The notes under the pieces were generated by a model. That model saw nothing but the letters and a program-made list of their open reading frames with translations. It searched no databases and had not been told where the DNA came from. Both the position numbers and the translations under genes were made by a program. This document shows positions 31,214 through 40,193 of a DNA stretch of 64,000 bases, in pieces; positions within the stretch are counted from its first letter, which is position 1; each line of letters opens with the position of its first letter. Source of the DNA: Gardnerella massiliensis (GTDB lineage Bacteria > Actinomycetota > Actinomycetes > Actinomycetales > Bifidobacteriaceae); NCBI RefSeq assembly GCF_003408845.1, contig NZ_LRTV01000001.1, positions 285,875-349,874 of the forward strand. Direction: 5' to 3'.

Positions 31214-31768
31214 TCAGACTTCCATAATTTCTTTTTGCTTGCCTTCCAACAAAACATCTAAAGAATCAGTAATTTGCTTAGTGAGCTTATCAAGCTCCTT
31301 TTGCAAACGGTCACCTTCATCCTCACCAAGATCACCGTCTTTTACTGACTTATCAATAGATTCCTTGGCTTTGCGACGAATATTGCGAACCGCAACCTTG
31401 CCTTCTTCAGCCTTATTCTTAGCAAGCTTAACGTATTCCTTACGGCGTTCCTCAGTGAGTTCAGGCATAGTCACGCGAATTACGTTACCGTCGCGATTAG
31501 GACTTACGCCCAAGTCAGAATCACGAATAGCTTTTTCAACAGCATTAGCCTGAGAAGCATCAAAAGGAGTTACCGAAAGGGTTCGAGGCTCTGGGACACC
31601 GATAGAAGCTACAGCCTTAATTGGAGTTGGTGCACCATAATAATCAACCATAATACCGTTTAACAGAGCAGGATTAGCACGACCAGTGCGAATACCCATG
31701 AAGTTCTCTTTCGTAGCTTCAACAGACTTGTTCATTTGCTCTTTCGCCTGATCAATGATTGCTGACAT
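31214..31768 (-). CDS. frr: Ribosome recycling factor
   Basis: With EF-G it splits post-termination ribosomes. The 184-aa length and the sequence (G-R-A-N-P-A-L-L, L-S-V-T-P-F-D, V-R-N-I-R-R-K-A) are canonical. AAAGGAG precedes the ATG. It follows pyrH with a 127-bp gap and precedes cdsA, the usual rpsB-tsf-pyrH-frr-cdsA order of actinobacteria. Confidence 0.97.
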   Translation of the reverse strand: MSAIIDQAKEQMNKSVEATKENFMGIRTGRANPALLNGIMVDYYGAPTPIKAVASIGVPEPRTLSVTPFDASQANAVEKAIRDSDLGVSPNRDGNVIRVTMPELTEERRKEYVKLAKNKAEEGKVAVRNIRRKAKESIDKSVKDGDLGEDEGDRLQKELDKLTKQITDSLDVLLEGKQKEIMEV

Positions 31769-31895
31769 GTGTTCTCCTTTGTATGTTCCTTTACAATTTA
31801 TTCAACAGATACCTAGACTAAACTAACATGACACCATGCAAGTTGTGTTCACACTCAACGCTTGCGTATGAACGGCAGTAAGCTAGGAAACGATG

Positions 31896-32645
31896 TTATG
31901 CAAACGTTGGCTCCATATCAGACACTAACGTGCCAATAGGATCTCCAACAAGAGCACGAGTTACGTTACCTTCACCCTCTAATCCAAACACGCGAATCTT
32001 TTGTTTATTATCACGAGCCATAGAAAGAGCCGAAGCATCCATAACAGCTAAACCATCAACAAGGGCACGCTGATAATTTAATGTCAAGAACTTTTTAGCT
32101 GACGAATCCTTGCGAGGATCAGCACTATAGACACCATCAACGCCATTTTTACCCATCAAAACTTCGTCGCAATGAATTTCCAAAGAACGTTGAATAGAAA
32201 CAGTGTCCGTAGAGAAGTAAGGCATACCAGCACCAGCACCAAAAATAACCACACGTCCCTTTTCAAGATGACGTATTGCTTTCAATGGAATGTAAGGTTC
32301 AGCAACTTGTCCCATCGTAATAGCAGTTTGTACGCGAGTTGCTTGACCAGCCTGTTCAAGAAAATCTTGAAGAGCTAAGCAATTCATAACAGTGCCTAAC
32401 ATACCCATGTAATCGCCACGACTACGATCGATACCGGCTTGTTGTAACTCCGCTCCCCTAAAGAAATTGCCACCGCCAACAACAATAGCAACTTGAACGC
32501 CTTCATGCACTGCAGTCACGATTTCTCCAGCAATTCTGCGAATAACATGGGTATCAATACCGACAGCGCCACCGCCAAATGCCTCACCTGAAAGCTTCAA
32601 TAAAACCCTACGGGACTTGCTTTCCTCCGCTTGTGCAATAGCCAT
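31896..32645 (-). CDS. pyrH: UMP kinase
   Basis: Phosphorylates UMP to UDP; a hexameric amino acid kinase-fold enzyme. K-L-S-G-E-A-F near the N-terminus, [10 protein letters not shown] and the A-T-D-G-V-Y-type segment (here [10 protein letters not shown]) are conserved. The frame is open 7 codons further, but GGAGGA 7 nt before ATG 32645 decides the start (249 aa). A terminator separates it from tsf. Confidence 0.96.
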   Translation of the reverse strand: MAIAQAEESKSRRVLLKLSGEAFGGGAVGIDTHVIRRIAGEIVTAVHEGVQVAIVVGGGNFFRGAELQQAGIDRSRGDYMGMLGTVMNCLALQDFLEQAGQATRVQTAITMGQVAEPYIPLKAIRHLEKGRVVIFGAGAGMPYFSTDTVSIQRSLEIHCDEVLMGKNGVDGVYSADPRKDSSAKKFLTLNYQRALVDGLAVMDASALSMARDNKQKIRVFGLEGEGNVTRALVGDPIGTLVSDMEPTFA

Positions 32646-32752
32646 ACAGATTCCTCCAGTCATCACGGCGAATGCAAGTATATCTTTGCTAGTTTATCTA
32701 TAAATCGCGACACTCAAAACGCACAAATTAAACTAGCAAATAAATATGAAAA

Positions 32753-32782
32753 TGGGCTGCGTACAGAAATGCACACAGCCCA
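32753..32782 (-). terminator. Terminator after tsf
   Basis: TGGGCTG (32753-32759) and CAGCCCA (32776-32782) form the stem; on the minus strand it runs into TTTTCATATTT. Confidence 0.75.
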
Positions 32783-32823
32783 ACAATTTAGGAATCAGAA
32801 TCGATTCTCAGCATAAGCGATGC

Positions 32824-33675
32824 TTATTCAGCAGCACCCTTGCCAACCTCAAGACGAGCAAAGGCAAAAGCGGTACCGCCAACTTCCTTGAACAAGTCGC
32901 CAACGCTCTTGGAAGGATCCTTAACGTAAGCCTGCTCAAGAAGCACAGTTTCCTTGAAGAAGGCGTTCATGCGGCCTTCAACAATCTTTGGAACAATCTT
33001 CTCTGGCTTGCCTTCAGCCAAGGACTTCTCGGTAGCAACGCGACGCTCAGATTCCAAAACTTCTTCTGGAACATCTTCGCGACGAAGCCACTGAGCACCC
33101 ATAGCGGAAATCTGCAAAGCTGCTTCGTGAGCAACCTTTGCGCCAGCTTCGTCAGTAGCAATCATGGAAACAATGCTTGGAGGCAATTCCACGGACTTCT
33201 TGTGAGCATAAATCTCAACGTGTGGACCGCTTACCTTAGCAACCTGACCGACCTTGACGTGCTCACCGAACAAAGCTGCTGCTTCTTCAACAGCTTCCTT
33301 AACGGTTGCGCCATCAGCTGGTGCTGCAAGTACTTCTTCAGTAGTAGAAGCAGAAGCCTCAACAGCATGGTCAAGAACAGTGTTGGAGAATTCCACGAAC
33401 TTAGGGGTCTTTGCCACAAAGTCAGTTTCGGAATTCAACTCAACTGCGTAACCAGTTTCGCCTTCAGCAGACTTAACAACCTTAGAAGCGATGGTGCCTT
33501 CCTGAGCCTTACGGCCTTCACGCTTACCAGCGGCCTGAATACCCTTAGCGCGGATGATTTCCTTAGCGCGGGCAACGTCGCCTTCAGCTTCAGTAAGAGC
33601 TTTCTTAACGTCCATCATGCCGGCGCCAGTTTCTTCACGCACCTGCTTAATCAACGCTGCAGTAATTGCTGCCAT
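32824..33675 (-). CDS. tsf: Elongation factor Ts
   Basis: Nucleotide exchange factor for EF-Tu, 283 aa. The N-terminal UBA-like domain has the signature V-R-E-E-T-G-A-G-M-M-D-V-K-K-A-L, and the second signature E-L-N-S-E-T-D-F-V-A contains the residues that enter EF-Tu. GAGGAG precedes the ATG. It follows rpsB and shares its transcript, modulated by a hairpin in the 104-bp gap. Confidence 0.97.
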   Translation of the reverse strand: MAAITAALIKQVREETGAGMMDVKKALTEAEGDVARAKEIIRAKGIQAAGKREGRKAQEGTIASKVVKSAEGETGYAVELNSETDFVAKTPKFVEFSNTVLDHAVEASASTTEEVLAAPADGATVKEAVEEAAALFGEHVKVGQVAKVSGPHVEIYAHKKSVELPPSIVSMIATDEAGAKVAHEAALQISAMGAQWLRREDVPEEVLESERRVATEKSLAEGKPEKIVPKIVEGRMNAFFKETVLLEQAYVKDPSKSVGDLFKEVGGTAFAFARLEVGKGAAE

Positions 33676-33703
33676 TTTGTTCTCCTCGTATCAAAACGAT
33701 TCT

Positions 33704-33754
33704 GAGTAAAGCTGTTAGAAATTCATTCAGTAAGAAACTCACACAGCCTTACTC
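33704..33754 (-). terminator. rpsB-tsf intergenic hairpin, possible attenuator
   Basis: GAGTAAAGCTGT (33704-33715) pairs with ACAGCCTTACTC (33743-33754) over 12 bp with one mismatch or wobble. Downstream on the minus strand there is only a short T-run (GTTTTG), so it looks like a partial terminator that could lower tsf relative to rpsB. Confidence 0.5.
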
Positions 33755-33779
33755 AAGAATCTGGTTGCAAATTAGCTTA

Positions 33780-34598
33780 TCAGGCCTGGGCCTCAGTGTT
33801 TTCTTCCTCGGCTGGCTTAGCTTCAGCTTCGTCATCCTTGGTAAGCAATTCCTTCTCCCAAGCAGCCATTGGCTGAGCTTCAGCACCTTCGGACTTAGCG
33901 CCCTTGCCAGCGTGCTCAAGCAAACCAGCAGCTACAGCGTCAGCCATCAAGCTGGTCAACAATTCAACGCCACGAATAGCGTCATCGTTAGCTGGAATTG
34001 GGTACTCAACAGCTTCAGGATCAGTGTTGGTATCAACAATTGCTACCACTGGGATACCGAGCTTATGAGCCTCTTCAACGGCCAAAGCTTCCTTGTTGAT
34101 GTCAACAACGAACATGGCGGAAGGAGTACGGTTCATATTACGAATACCACCGAGCTGCTTCGAAAGCTTATCCTTCTCACGCTCAAGAAGCAAAAGTTCC
34201 TTCTTGGTCAAGCCGGAGCCACGAACGTCGGTGAAGTCCATCTCTTCAAGTTCCTTGAGGCGCTTCACGCGAGTAGAAACAGTCTGGAAGTTCGTCAACA
34301 TACCGCCAAGCCAACGTTCGCACACGTAAGGCATGTTCACGCGAGTAGCCTGGTTCTGTACAGCTTCCTGAGCCTGCTTCTTAGTGCCAACAAAAAGCAC
34401 AGTGCCGTTGTGAGCAACAGTCTGCTTGATGAAATCGTAAGCCTTGTCGATCATGTCGAGCGACTTGAACAAATTGATGATATGAATACCATTGCGCTGA
34501 GTAAGGATGAATTGCTTCATCTTTGGGTTCCAGCGACGAGTCTGATGACCGAAGTGCAAACCAGCCTTCAGCATTTCGCTCATGGTAATCTGTGCCAT
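33780..34598 (-). CDS. rpsB: 30S ribosomal protein S2
   Basis: A 272-aa protein with the standard S2 core: [18 protein letters not shown], then [17 protein letters not shown] and P-V-V-A-I-V-D-T-N. The last 35 residues are acidic and Ala/Glu-rich, as often in actinobacteria. AGAAAGG precedes the ATG. The 296-bp upstream gap (34599-34894) carries its leader, which is rich in short inverted repeats (for example GTCGGT with ACCGAC on the minus strand), and the def terminator. A structured, autoregulated leader is possible but unproven. Confidence 0.97.
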   Translation of the reverse strand: MAQITMSEMLKAGLHFGHQTRRWNPKMKQFILTQRNGIHIINLFKSLDMIDKAYDFIKQTVAHNGTVLFVGTKKQAQEAVQNQATRVNMPYVCERWLGGMLTNFQTVSTRVKRLKELEEMDFTDVRGSGLTKKELLLLEREKDKLSKQLGGIRNMNRTPSAMFVVDINKEALAVEEAHKLGIPVVAIVDTNTDPEAVEYPIPANDDAIRGVELLTSLMADAVAAGLLEHAGKGAKSEGAEAQPMAAWEKELLTKDDEAEAKPAEEENTEAQA

Positions 34599-34823
34599 AT
34601 CTTTATACCTTTCTTGTCGGTTCTTGCCTGGCCATGTCTGTTCGCATGCAACTTGGCTGACACATGTCTAAATCCAAGCCGACCGACACGAACGGACGCG
34701 TACATGGCGCGTATTTGCGCATCTCAATAGACAATAACAAGCGAGCAATCAGATAACGCGACTGTACTCATGCTCAAAATAGACACGCAAGGAATAAGTA
34801 TATCAGATACTTAATACTAAAAA

Positions 34824-34863
34824 ATCGGTATTTTCTGCCAAATAAACAACAGAAAATACCGAT
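34824..34863 (-). terminator. Strong terminator after def
   Basis: ATCGGTATTTTCTG (34824-34837) and CAGAAAATACCGAT (34850-34863) pair perfectly over 14 bp; on the minus strand a T-run follows directly. Confidence 0.9.
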
Positions 34864-34894
34864 ATCATACGCTACTTAAACGCACTCTTCGTTG

Positions 34895-35380
34895 TCAGAC
34901 TGCACTATTGCGCAATTCACGCAACGCTTGACGACGGACATCCTTCTCAAGGCGATCTAAATAAATATGTCCATCTAAATGATCGCACTCATGCTGCAAC
35001 ATGCGAGCCATAAGACCTTCGCCTTCAAGCACCACAGTTTTGCCATCCAAATCGATGCCACGAACGCGCGCATAATTCGCTCTGCGAGTTTTGTACCATA
35101 AACCTGGAACTGAAAGACACCCTTCGTCGTCGTATTGTTCGCCACTCATCGTTTCCAACACAGGATTCAACACGTAACCAATACGACCGTCAATATTGTA
35201 GGAAAAAGCTCTTAAGCTCACACCAATCTGGTTAGCAGACAAGCCGGCACGTCCTGGATCATTCACCGTTTCTAGCAAATCTTCCACTAAATGCTTAACG
35301 GCTGGAGTAATCTCACGAATTTCCTCACACGGCGTACGCAACACAGGATCCGGCACAACGCGAATCTTTCTAATACTCAC
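34895..35380 (-). CDS. def: Peptide deformylase
   Basis: Removes the formyl group from nascent proteins. At 161 aa, all three motifs are visible: G-L-S-A-N-Q-I-G-V (motif 1), E-G-C-L-S-V-P-G with the metal-binding cysteine (motif 2) and Q-H-E-C-D-H-L-D-G (motif 3, HExxH). The start is GTG at 35380, with GGAG about 5 nt before it. It lies 43 bp after the acyl-CoA ligase gene and ends at a strong terminator, so the two are probably co-transcribed. Confidence 0.95.
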   Translation of the reverse strand: MSIRKIRVVPDPVLRTPCEEIREITPAVKHLVEDLLETVNDPGRAGLSANQIGVSLRAFSYNIDGRIGYVLNPVLETMSGEQYDDEGCLSVPGLWYKTRRANYARVRGIDLDGKTVVLEGEGLMARMLQHECDHLDGHIYLDRLEKDVRRQALRELRNSAV

Positions 35381-35423
35381 TCATACTCCATTCACAAACA
35401 TAACGTATTTTGAGACAGTCACT

Positions 35424-37463
35424 TTAATCACGTATCGTGTTATCATCGTCACGCGACGTTTCCGCATTTTCAGGCGATGATTCCTCACCAAAACGCTTCA
35501 AATGAGTCGCGGCCTGATCAAACGCCTGACGCACTCGCGGAGTTACTGCTTCTTGCGCCTGCTTCACCGTCTCCTGAGCCTGCTTTACCGTTTCGGTTGT
35601 TTTATCGAGAAACTTTACAGTCGCCGGAAGCGGACGAGTATTAGGCTTTGGCGCATACAATTGAGTCTCAATAATATCAGCGTAACGGTTAAGAATCTTA
35701 GGACGAACAATTTTCATACTCGGCGTAAGAGTACCAGATTCTTGCGTAAATTCATCTTGTAAAATAACAAATTTACGAACAGACTCAGCGCGAGACACCG
35801 TACTATTAGCTTGATCTATAAATTGTTGAACCACTGAACGAACAGCCTCATTATTGGCAATTTCGCTCATAGGAAGGTTCACATCCATACCCTTATTTTT
35901 AAGCCAGGATTTAACCATATCTGGATCCAATTCAATAAGAGCAGATACGAACGGTTTACCATCTCCTACAACAACAGCATGCGAAACTAGAGGGCATTGA
36001 GCAATAATGCTCTCCATAGGTGCTGGGCTAATATTCTTTCCGCCTGCCGTAATAATAATATCCTTCTTACGACCAGTAATAGAAAGGAAACCTTCGTCAT
36101 CAATTTCACCAAGATCGCCAGAATGCAGCCAACCATTTTCGTCAATAACCTCATCGGTAAGCTCAGGCCTATTAAAGTAACCCATAAAAACGTTAGGGCC
36201 CTTAATCAGTACCTCGTCATCGTTGGCAAGACGAATAGTAATACCAGGACCAGGGCGACCAACAGAACCGACTTGATTTGCATGCTCAAAATTAACTACG
36301 CAAGGAGCAGCCGTTTCCGTCATGCCATAGCCCTGAATAAACGTAATACCATCAAGACCGTTGAAGAAGTGCGCTAAGTCAGCGTTGATAGGTGCACCTC
36401 CGCACGCAAGCCACGCAAGATTTGGACCTAAAGCGGAGCGGATGGAAGAACCAACAGTGCGCATATACATGGCATGATTCACGCGAGACGCAAGCGAGTG
36501 TGCTTTACCGTCGACATTGTCGCGAGACCAATGAATAAAGTGTTGAACAGCCCTAGCAAAAATACGACCTCGAATACCTGCGCCAGCTTTCTGCGACGCA
36601 GCATTATACACTTTTTCAAAAACTCGAGGCACACCAAGCAAATACGTTGGCTTAAAACTACGCAAATCTGCAAGTAAATGCTTAGCGTTAGGAACATAGC
36701 CGATAACACCATGCGCACCAATAGCAACATACTGGATATAACGAGCAAAGCAGTGAGCTAAAGGAAGGAAGAGTAGCAAACGGCTTGGCTTATAAAGCAT
36801 ATCGTTAAGAACATCGTAGCCAGCATACACAATATGCGTAAAGTTACGATTGGAAAGCATAGCGCCCTTTGGTCTACCAGTAGAACCTGAAGTGTACACG
36901 ATAGTAGCCAAATCATCAGCTCGTACAGCAGCAATAGAATGCTCTAATTCTTCGTCAGTAGTCGATTTGCCGAAATCAATAAGAGCGTCAAGTCCACCAT
37001 TTTTAAAGTTGAATATAGATTTAAGCGTAATCTTTTTATTGTCGTGCCTTACACGTTCCAAACATTGAGCGTGAGCATCGTCACCAGCAAAAGCAATAAT
37101 TGGCTTAACTTCGTCAATAATATCCGCTGCCTGCAACGCTGAATCGGTTTCGTAAATAGGAATAGTAACAGCACCTATTGCAGCACACGCAAAGTCAGCA
37201 ATACCCCACTCATAACAGGTAGCGGAGTAAATCACAACTTTTGATCCATGCTGTACGCCAAGCGCAATAAGTCCACGCGCTACAGCACGAACTTTGGCAA
37301 GCATTTCGGCAGCAGTAACATCGTGCCATTGTCTTGTGTCATCATCCTGCCATTGCGCAATAAGACCTCGAGGATCGCGCACTGCACGGTTAGCAAGCAA
37401 TGAAAAAATGGTATCACCATCTTGAGTTGGGTGAATGGCTTCTACTGAAAATTCTCGGAGCAT
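35424..37463 (-). CDS. fadD: Long-chain fatty acid-CoA ligase (AMP-binding enzyme)
   Basis: ANL-superfamily enzyme of 679 aa that adenylates a fatty acid and couples it to CoA. Visible: the P-loop Y-T-S-G-S-T-G-R-P-K-G, G-Y-G-M-T-E-T-A, and H-S-G-D-L-G ... G-R-K-K-D-I-I with the C-terminal A10-type lysine region. It resembles actinobacterial FadD15-type ligases. In an organism with type I FAS its role may be recycling host or membrane fatty acids (inference). The last 75 residues include an in-frame 7-residue repeat (E-T-V-K-Q-A-Q) and an acidic tail. The start at 37463 follows a TACAAT at 7 nt; upstream ATGs at 37469 and 37496 are open. Confidence 0.88.
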   Translation of the reverse strand: MLREFSVEAIHPTQDGDTIFSLLANRAVRDPRGLIAQWQDDDTRQWHDVTAAEMLAKVRAVARGLIALGVQHGSKVVIYSATCYEWGIADFACAAIGAVTIPIYETDSALQAADIIDEVKPIIAFAGDDAHAQCLERVRHDNKKITLKSIFNFKNGGLDALIDFGKSTTDEELEHSIAAVRADDLATIVYTSGSTGRPKGAMLSNRNFTHIVYAGYDVLNDMLYKPSRLLLFLPLAHCFARYIQYVAIGAHGVIGYVPNAKHLLADLRSFKPTYLLGVPRVFEKVYNAASQKAGAGIRGRIFARAVQHFIHWSRDNVDGKAHSLASRVNHAMYMRTVGSSIRSALGPNLAWLACGGAPINADLAHFFNGLDGITFIQGYGMTETAAPCVVNFEHANQVGSVGRPGPGITIRLANDDEVLIKGPNVFMGYFNRPELTDEVIDENGWLHSGDLGEIDDEGFLSITGRKKDIIITAGGKNISPAPMESIIAQCPLVSHAVVVGDGKPFVSALIELDPDMVKSWLKNKGMDVNLPMSEIANNEAVRSVVQQFIDQANSTVSRAESVRKFVILQDEFTQESGTLTPSMKIVRPKILNRYADIIETQLYAPKPNTRPLPATVKFLDKTTETVKQAQETVKQAQEAVTPRVRQAFDQAATHLKRFGEESSPENAETSRDDDNTIRD

Positions 37464-37476
37464 ACTCATTATTGTA
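37464..37476 (-). promoter_or_regulatory. Candidate leaderless promoter -10 of fadD
   Basis: TACAAT (37471-37476, minus strand) lies 7 nt before ATG 37463. A TTCGTG at 37494-37499 is a weak -35 candidate with a 17-nt spacer. Confidence 0.5.
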
Positions 37477-37657
37477 CTTGATAAGCGAATCGACACGAAC
37501 GCATCAAGTACAAAAATTGATAGTTAATCTTGTTAAATATGAACAACGCAAGTAAAACGCGAAATTAAAAAATCTACAAACCCGAGCAACTAAACCGTCA
37601 AATAGCCTACGCAACAGCGTAATAATCGCAAATATCGCAATATAACCCTACAAGAAA

Positions 37658-37684
37658 CGGTCCAGTACGTAACGTACTGAACCG
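37658..37684 (-). terminator. Terminator after guaB3
   Basis: CGGTCCAGTACGT and ACGTACTGAACCG pair with one bulged or mismatched position around a tiny loop; on the minus strand TTTCTT follows. Confidence 0.75.
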
Positions 37685-37718
37685 CATCTATTTGTGCCCA
37701 CAGTGCTAGCACATAGCG

Positions 37719-38849
37719 TTAACGAATATCCTGATGGAATGGGTTAAACACAACGCTACAACGCTGGAAGCTTTTTACATCTACGTAACCGGTAGAAGCC
37801 ATAGTGCGTCGCAATGCGCCAATAAAGTTGGTGGTTCCGTCCGCTTCGTGGCTTGGCCCAAAGAGAATATTCTCCAGAGGAGCAACAGTGCCAACATGAG
37901 AACGCATACCACGTGGAAGTGTGGAATGTCGCGCTTCAGCTCCCCAATGAGTTCCGCGTCCTGGAGCTTCAGTCGCTCGCGCTAATGGCGTGCCCAACAT
38001 AACAGCATCCGCACCCATGGCAAGAGCTTTAATAAAGCTGCCAGAATTACCCATGCCACCGTCGGCAATGATTTGAACGTAACGTCCACCGGATTCATCC
38101 ATGTAATCGCGGCGAGCTTCAGCAACATCAGCGATTGCAGTAGCCAGCGGCGCTTGCACGCCTAACGTATTCATAGTTGAAGACACTGCTCCGCCGCCAA
38201 AACCGACGAGAATACCCGCAGCGCCCGTTCGCATCAGATGCAATGCTGAGGTGTAATCAGCGCATCCGCCGACAATAACTGGCACATCCAAATCGTAAAT
38301 AAACTTTTTCAAATCGAGCGGCTCATGGTCTTTCGAAACATGCTCTGCAGACACTGCCGTACCGCGAATCACGAATAAGTCAACTCCGGCTTCGATTACA
38401 GTATTGTAAAACTCTTGGGTTCGTTGCGGCGAAAGAGCTGCGGCTACAGTGACGCCAGCATTACGAATGGTGTGCAATCGCTTGGCAATCAATTCTGGCT
38501 TAATCGGTTCAGCATATATTTCCTGAATACGTTGCGTTGCCGTTTGTGCCGGAAGCTCGGATATTTCTTTCAACAATGGTTCTGGATTCTCATAGCGAGT
38601 CCACAAACCTTCCAAATCGAGCACACCCAGGCCGCCCATTTGACCTATAGCAATAGCAGTATCCGGACTCGTCACCGAATCCATTGGAGCGGCAATAACT
38701 GGAATGTCAAACGTATAAGCGTCTATCTGCCAGGCAGTAGATACAGCTTGCGGATCGCGCGAGCGGCGCGAAGGAACAATAGCAATATCGTCAAGCGAAT
38801 ATGCAACGCGGGCTTTCTTGCCCAATCCAATTTCAATTTCTTGAGACAT
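37719..38849 (-). CDS. guaB3: GuaB3-family IMP dehydrogenase-related protein
   Basis: A 376-aa TIM-barrel protein of the actinobacterial GuaB3 group, without CBS domains. The N-terminus (S-L-D-D-I-A-I-V-P-S-R-R), the V-I-A-A-P-M-D-S-V motif and G-R-Y-V-Q-I-I-A-D-G-G are typical. The loop that carries the catalytic cysteine of true IMP dehydrogenase (G-S-I-C-T-T) reads G-G-G-A-V-S-S-T here, so no thioimidate chemistry is expected. Mycobacterial GuaB3 also lacks this cysteine. The real activity is open: a GMP-reductase-like or regulatory role in purine balance. It has a leaderless-type start and its own terminator, so it is monocistronic. Confidence 0.85.
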   Translation of the reverse strand: MSQEIEIGLGKKARVAYSLDDIAIVPSRRSRDPQAVSTAWQIDAYTFDIPVIAAPMDSVTSPDTAIAIGQMGGLGVLDLEGLWTRYENPEPLLKEISELPAQTATQRIQEIYAEPIKPELIAKRLHTIRNAGVTVAAALSPQRTQEFYNTVIEAGVDLFVIRGTAVSAEHVSKDHEPLDLKKFIYDLDVPVIVGGCADYTSALHLMRTGAAGILVGFGGGAVSSTMNTLGVQAPLATAIADVAEARRDYMDESGGRYVQIIADGGMGNSGSFIKALAMGADAVMLGTPLARATEAPGRGTHWGAEARHSTLPRGMRSHVGTVAPLENILFGPSHEADGTTNFIGALRRTMASTGYVDVKSFQRCSVVFNPFHQDIR

Positions 38850-38862
38850 ACTTACTAGGCTA
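38850..38862 (-). promoter_or_regulatory. Candidate leaderless promoter -10 of guaB3
   Basis: TAGCCT (38857-38862, minus strand) lies 7 nt before the ATG at 38849. The nearest purine-rich stretch (AAGGAA) is too far away to act as a Shine-Dalgarno. Confidence 0.45.
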
Positions 38863-38970
38863 GTTCCTTATGCTGACGAAATGTTGTGTCGCAATAATAC
38901 GAAAAATTAATAATTGCGAAACGCAACGGAGGCTACGGCAGAAGATTGCAAAAGCGGCACTGACGTGTGA

Positions 38971-39040
38971 CGCTACACTACGCTACCCCACGCTACCCAA
39001 AGATACCCAAAGATACCCAACGCTATCCAAAGATACCCAA
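38971..39040. repeat. Seven tandem decamers upstream of guaB3 and the DUF6459 gene
   Basis: Seven consecutive 10-bp units, in exact phase from 38971 to 39040, follow the pattern A-(C/A)-G-(C/A)-T-A-(C/T)-(C/A)-(C)-(A/C/T); ACGCTACCCA and AAGATACCCA are the main forms. They lie in the 518-bp gene-free stretch 38850-39367 between divergent genes. An ORF can be drawn through them (38870-39148) but has no ribosome site and I do not believe it. The rest of the stretch is AT-rich. Confidence 0.9.
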
Positions 39041-39270
39041 CGATGTGAATTGTTATACACATATCAACAATTGAGCAAAACCGTAATGTGTATAATTCAA
39101 CACACCTTAAAGCGTTTATTTTCAACGAAAAAAGCAAATATTTTGTAAATTATCCACATTTTTTACAATTATACAGTTTTTCAAAAAATACGTTGTATGC
39201 TTTTATCTAACCTTGTTGAAATTGCAGAAATGCGAGATTTTCAGGGGAAAATATTTACTGATATTTCCTC

Positions 39271-39338
39271 TATGGGCAATTCCTTACGTGCGACAATTTC
39301 CTACGTGTGGCAATTTCCTCATATGTGGCAATACTCTT
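39271..39338. repeat. Imperfect 17-bp repeat array before the DUF6459 gene
   Basis: Two close copies, TACGTGCGACAATTTCC (39285-39301) and TACGTGTGGCAATTTCC (39302-39318), abut directly. A shorter related copy precedes them (TATGGGCAATTCC, 39271-39283) and a diverged one follows (TATGTGGCAATACTC, from 39322). The array ends about 30 bp before the TTG start of the next gene, a place suited to an operator. Confidence 0.75.
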
Positions 39339-39367
39339 TTACCCTAGTAAAGAGAAGGAGAAAAGCT

Positions 39368-39988
39368 TTGATAGTAGATTATATAGATGCTCATGGATGG
39401 AGCAGTGCTGATGACGACGACGATGAATTCAACAATGAATCATCGAACGTTAATACTGGCGATAGCAGCAATACCAACAATAAGAAACCTGGCGAAGACC
39501 CTCCTCCAGTCGTGAGGATTAATGCCTTTTGCCGGCTGCCCGTGTACGAAGGCAAGTTACCTATTGCTCTGTCTCGCAAACATTTGGAATATCACGTCGG
39601 TACGTGTTGTTCCGAAGATTGCGACGAAGAAAAGTTCGTAAAACTTGCGTTAAGAACGTGCCGTATTGCTTGCATTGCCGCCGACCTTTACCGAGGCAGG
39701 CCGATTACTCCTGCCATGGCGAAATTGTTAACTCCTCAGTGTGCCACTAAATTAACCAATGCCTGGAAGTTAATGGAAGGGTATTTCAAGGAGAAAAATG
39801 ATTCCGAAGCCTGCTCAATGTTACGAAGGATGCCAGCAATTCCTAATCTTATCAATGGCATGCTGGTAAACCCTCATCATTTTGAAGGCGTGGTCTGCAT
39901 TGACATTGGTAATACATGTCATTGGGCATCATTGGCATTGGAATTAAAGTATGGAAATTGGATTTGCACTTATGCCGATTTGGGCTAA
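39368..39988 (+). CDS. DUF6459 / Rv3235-family protein
   Basis: A 206-aa protein. After a low-complexity acidic and Asn-rich stretch (about 15-45), the C-terminal 110 residues match the Rv3235 (DUF6459) pattern: a helix with R-x-A-x-I-A-A-D-L-Y-R-G-R-P-I-T-P, then L-T-P-Q-C-A-T-K-L, and at the end a strand pair, W-A-S-L-A-L-E-L-K-Y-G-N-W-I-C-T-Y-A-D-L-G. The family is actinobacterial and functionally uncharacterised. The frame is open back to 39197, but AAGGAG 7 nt before TTG 39368 and the repeat array upstream argue for the TTG start. The assignment rests on pattern recall. Confidence 0.65.
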   Translation: MIVDYIDAHGWSSADDDDDEFNNESSNVNTGDSSNTNNKKPGEDPPPVVRINAFCRLPVYEGKLPIALSRKHLEYHVGTCCSEDCDEEKFVKLALRTCRIACIAADLYRGRPITPAMAKLLTPQCATKLTNAWKLMEGYFKEKNDSEACSMLRRMPAIPNLINGMLVNPHHFEGVVCIDIGNTCHWASLALELKYGNWICTYADLG

Positions 39989-40115
39989 TTGCAATGAAAA
40001 TACACCATAATAACTGAAACTGAAAATAGATGATATTAAATTGATTAAGAATAAATTAAACGAAACGAAAATAGACGATACTAAAGTAGATAAAAACAAC
40101 ACAACTGAAAATAAG

Positions 40116-40193
40116 AACTCCTCCTTATAGATCGTTGCAAAGCATACGCGACATAAATCATGCCAAGCTAGGTCTATGATGGAGGAGTTTTTT
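40116..40193 (+). terminator. Long hairpin with T-run after the DUF6459 gene
   Basis: AACTCCTCC (40116-40124) pairs with GGAGGAGTT (40181-40189). Inside, ATAGATC pairs with GGTCTAT, and GCAT with ATGC at the tip. TTTTTT follows at 40188-40193, as in an intrinsic terminator, but a span near 75 nt is unusual. The right arm is also a perfect Shine-Dalgarno 6 nt before an ATG opening a 12-codon ORF (40194-40232). The stretch 39989-40115 before it is AT-rich with diverged direct repeats and no gene I can support. Confidence 0.6.

Noticed and set aside
38870-39148. 92-codon ORF through the decamer repeats
   Set aside because: No ribosome site, repetitive composition and no protein-like character; the repeats explain the open frame.
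39197-39367. N-terminal 57-codon extension of the DUF6459 gene
   Set aside because: It runs through a direct-repeat array and lacks a ribosome site, while the TTG at 39368 has AAGGAG at ideal distance.
40000-40132. Lys/Asn/Asp-rich open frame with diverged repeats after the DUF6459 stop
   Set aside because: Low-complexity AT-rich DNA without a start codon in context; it could be a decayed linker but cannot be supported.
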